From Nansenia antarctica (Eukaryota; Chordata; Actinopteri; Argentiniformes; Microstomatidae): DNA of 64,000 nt. Shown here in pieces: positions 63,242-64,000 of this stretch. Position 1 is the stretch's first letter, and each line of letters begins with the position of its first letter. A program made the position numbers and the translations under genes. The DNA lies in the NCBI GenBank assembly GCA_963989245.1, contig OZ022351.1, positions 14,911,934-14,975,933 of the forward strand, given 5' to 3'. The notes below the pieces were generated by a model. That model ran no database searches and had not been told where the DNA came from. It worked only from the letters and a program-made list of their open reading frames with translations.

Positions 63242-63632
63242 CAGGCTTAGAGGTATCCTGAGACCAATGGGTTTGTTGTTACTGTGAAGGGTACTGTTTT
63301 TTGTTTTTTTTGTTACCATTATAGATGGCACTTGTGACTTTATGTTAAACTGTTGGTCTGTTTAATATTATGACCAAGGATATTTGGGTGGGTAGGGGAG
63401 GGTGGGGAGGGTTAGTGTAACATTAGGTTAGGTACATTGTGTGATCTGTTGGTCTGTGTAGCTAAAATAAACAGGATTTTGCTGCTTTAAACTTATGTAC
63501 ATGTCTATTTATTGATTCACTCGTATACCAAATCCATTTGAATTGAAAACGGTTGCTTCTCGTGTCAAATATTGATATGCGATTAAAATGCGAGTAATTT
63601 TGATTAATTAATTAATTAATTACAGACTAATC

Positions 63633-64000
63633 AAATCAAACATCCAGTGCAAATAACACTGTGCCAATGCAGCACAGGGTACAGCAGACAGCAGACAGCA
63701 GTGAACCAGACTGGAGTAAACAAGCTGTCGGCCACATGGTTGTCTGTGACAGAATAACAGCGCCTCAGGCACAGACCCGTCTCTTGCTAGACAATTAGGC
63801 TACTTCAAACCACTGATGTTTAATTACTATAAAACACCTAGAGAGATGATAAATGTAATATCACTGCGCTGATGTGGCTTCCCTTTCCATTACAATGGAC
63901 TATCTACCATTGTATTCTGTGGCGTGAGAGCATGGAGCATGGAGCTGAGCTGAGGAGAGAGGACAAGATTCTTGTAAAGGTTCGGCTCATTGTGAACGGC
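63633..64000. other. Non-coding, nothing recognised
   Basis: No frame or repeat of note. Confidence 0.5.

Larger units (their letters stand above)
62970..63632 (+). mobile_element. hAT transposon remnant, C-terminal transposase part
   Basis: The segment starts with ACGTTAATTTCGATTAATTA then ATTACAG and ends with GAGTAATTTTGATTAATTAA then TTACAG, repeat modules I associate with fish hAT elements. Between them lie a (TTG)n tract, a hAT transposase C-terminal frame and an AATAAA near 63466. Most of the transposase is missing. Exact ends are uncertain. Confidence 0.65.

Overview
The window looks like teleost fish nuclear DNA. The evidence is one vertebrate zinc-finger gene with a GT-AG intron, fish-type SINEs, LINEs and Tc1/hAT transposons, and an extreme density of long (CA)n, (GA)n and (TA)n microsatellites. 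The salmonid-type Tc1 element and the HpaI/SmaI-like SINE fragment suggest a salmonid, pike or smelt-type fish, but this rests on recalled repeat families and is only an inference. No bacterial, phage, plasmid or CRISPR features were seen.

The only confident host gene is znf438, on the minus strand at about 33.3-37.9 kb. Two coding exons (36166-37924 and 35470-36055) join in phase across a 110-bp intron. They encode about 780 residues with the ZNF438 N-terminal motifs, a 15-glutamine tract and six C2H2 fingers. The exon with the initiator methionine should lie at higher coordinates but was not identified. The 3' UTR probably runs to a polyadenylation signal near 33294 and contains a 630-bp hAT-like element.

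Layout: 1-6.2 kb holds non-coding DNA, a 54-bp-arm hairpin beside a LINE 3' fragment, a long CA tract and a SINE fragment. 6.2-7.7 kb holds an L2/CR1-type LINE with an open reverse-transcriptase frame, framed by inverted repeats. 7.7-18.5 kb holds microsatellites, a nested pair of MITEs, a SINE and an 18-bp minisatellite. 18.5-20.6 kb holds a hAT-like element nested in an outer inverted repeat. 22.7-22.9 kb holds telomere-like repeats inside a hairpin element. 24.66-26.55 kb holds a dead Tc1 transposon interrupted by a 349-bp palindromic element at a TTAA site. 29.6-30.75 kb holds a second LINE copy. 44.8-47.7 kb holds a SINE and a degenerate L1. 50.4-50.9 kb holds a short Tc1-like element. 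56.7-57.0 kb holds a LINE remnant. 63.0-63.6 kb holds a hAT transposase C-terminal remnant.

The genes do not form a pathway or operon. The story is one regulatory-protein gene in repeat-rich DNA that records several rounds of nested transposition. No new biological system could be supported. The most unusual items are the nested and fold-back elements.
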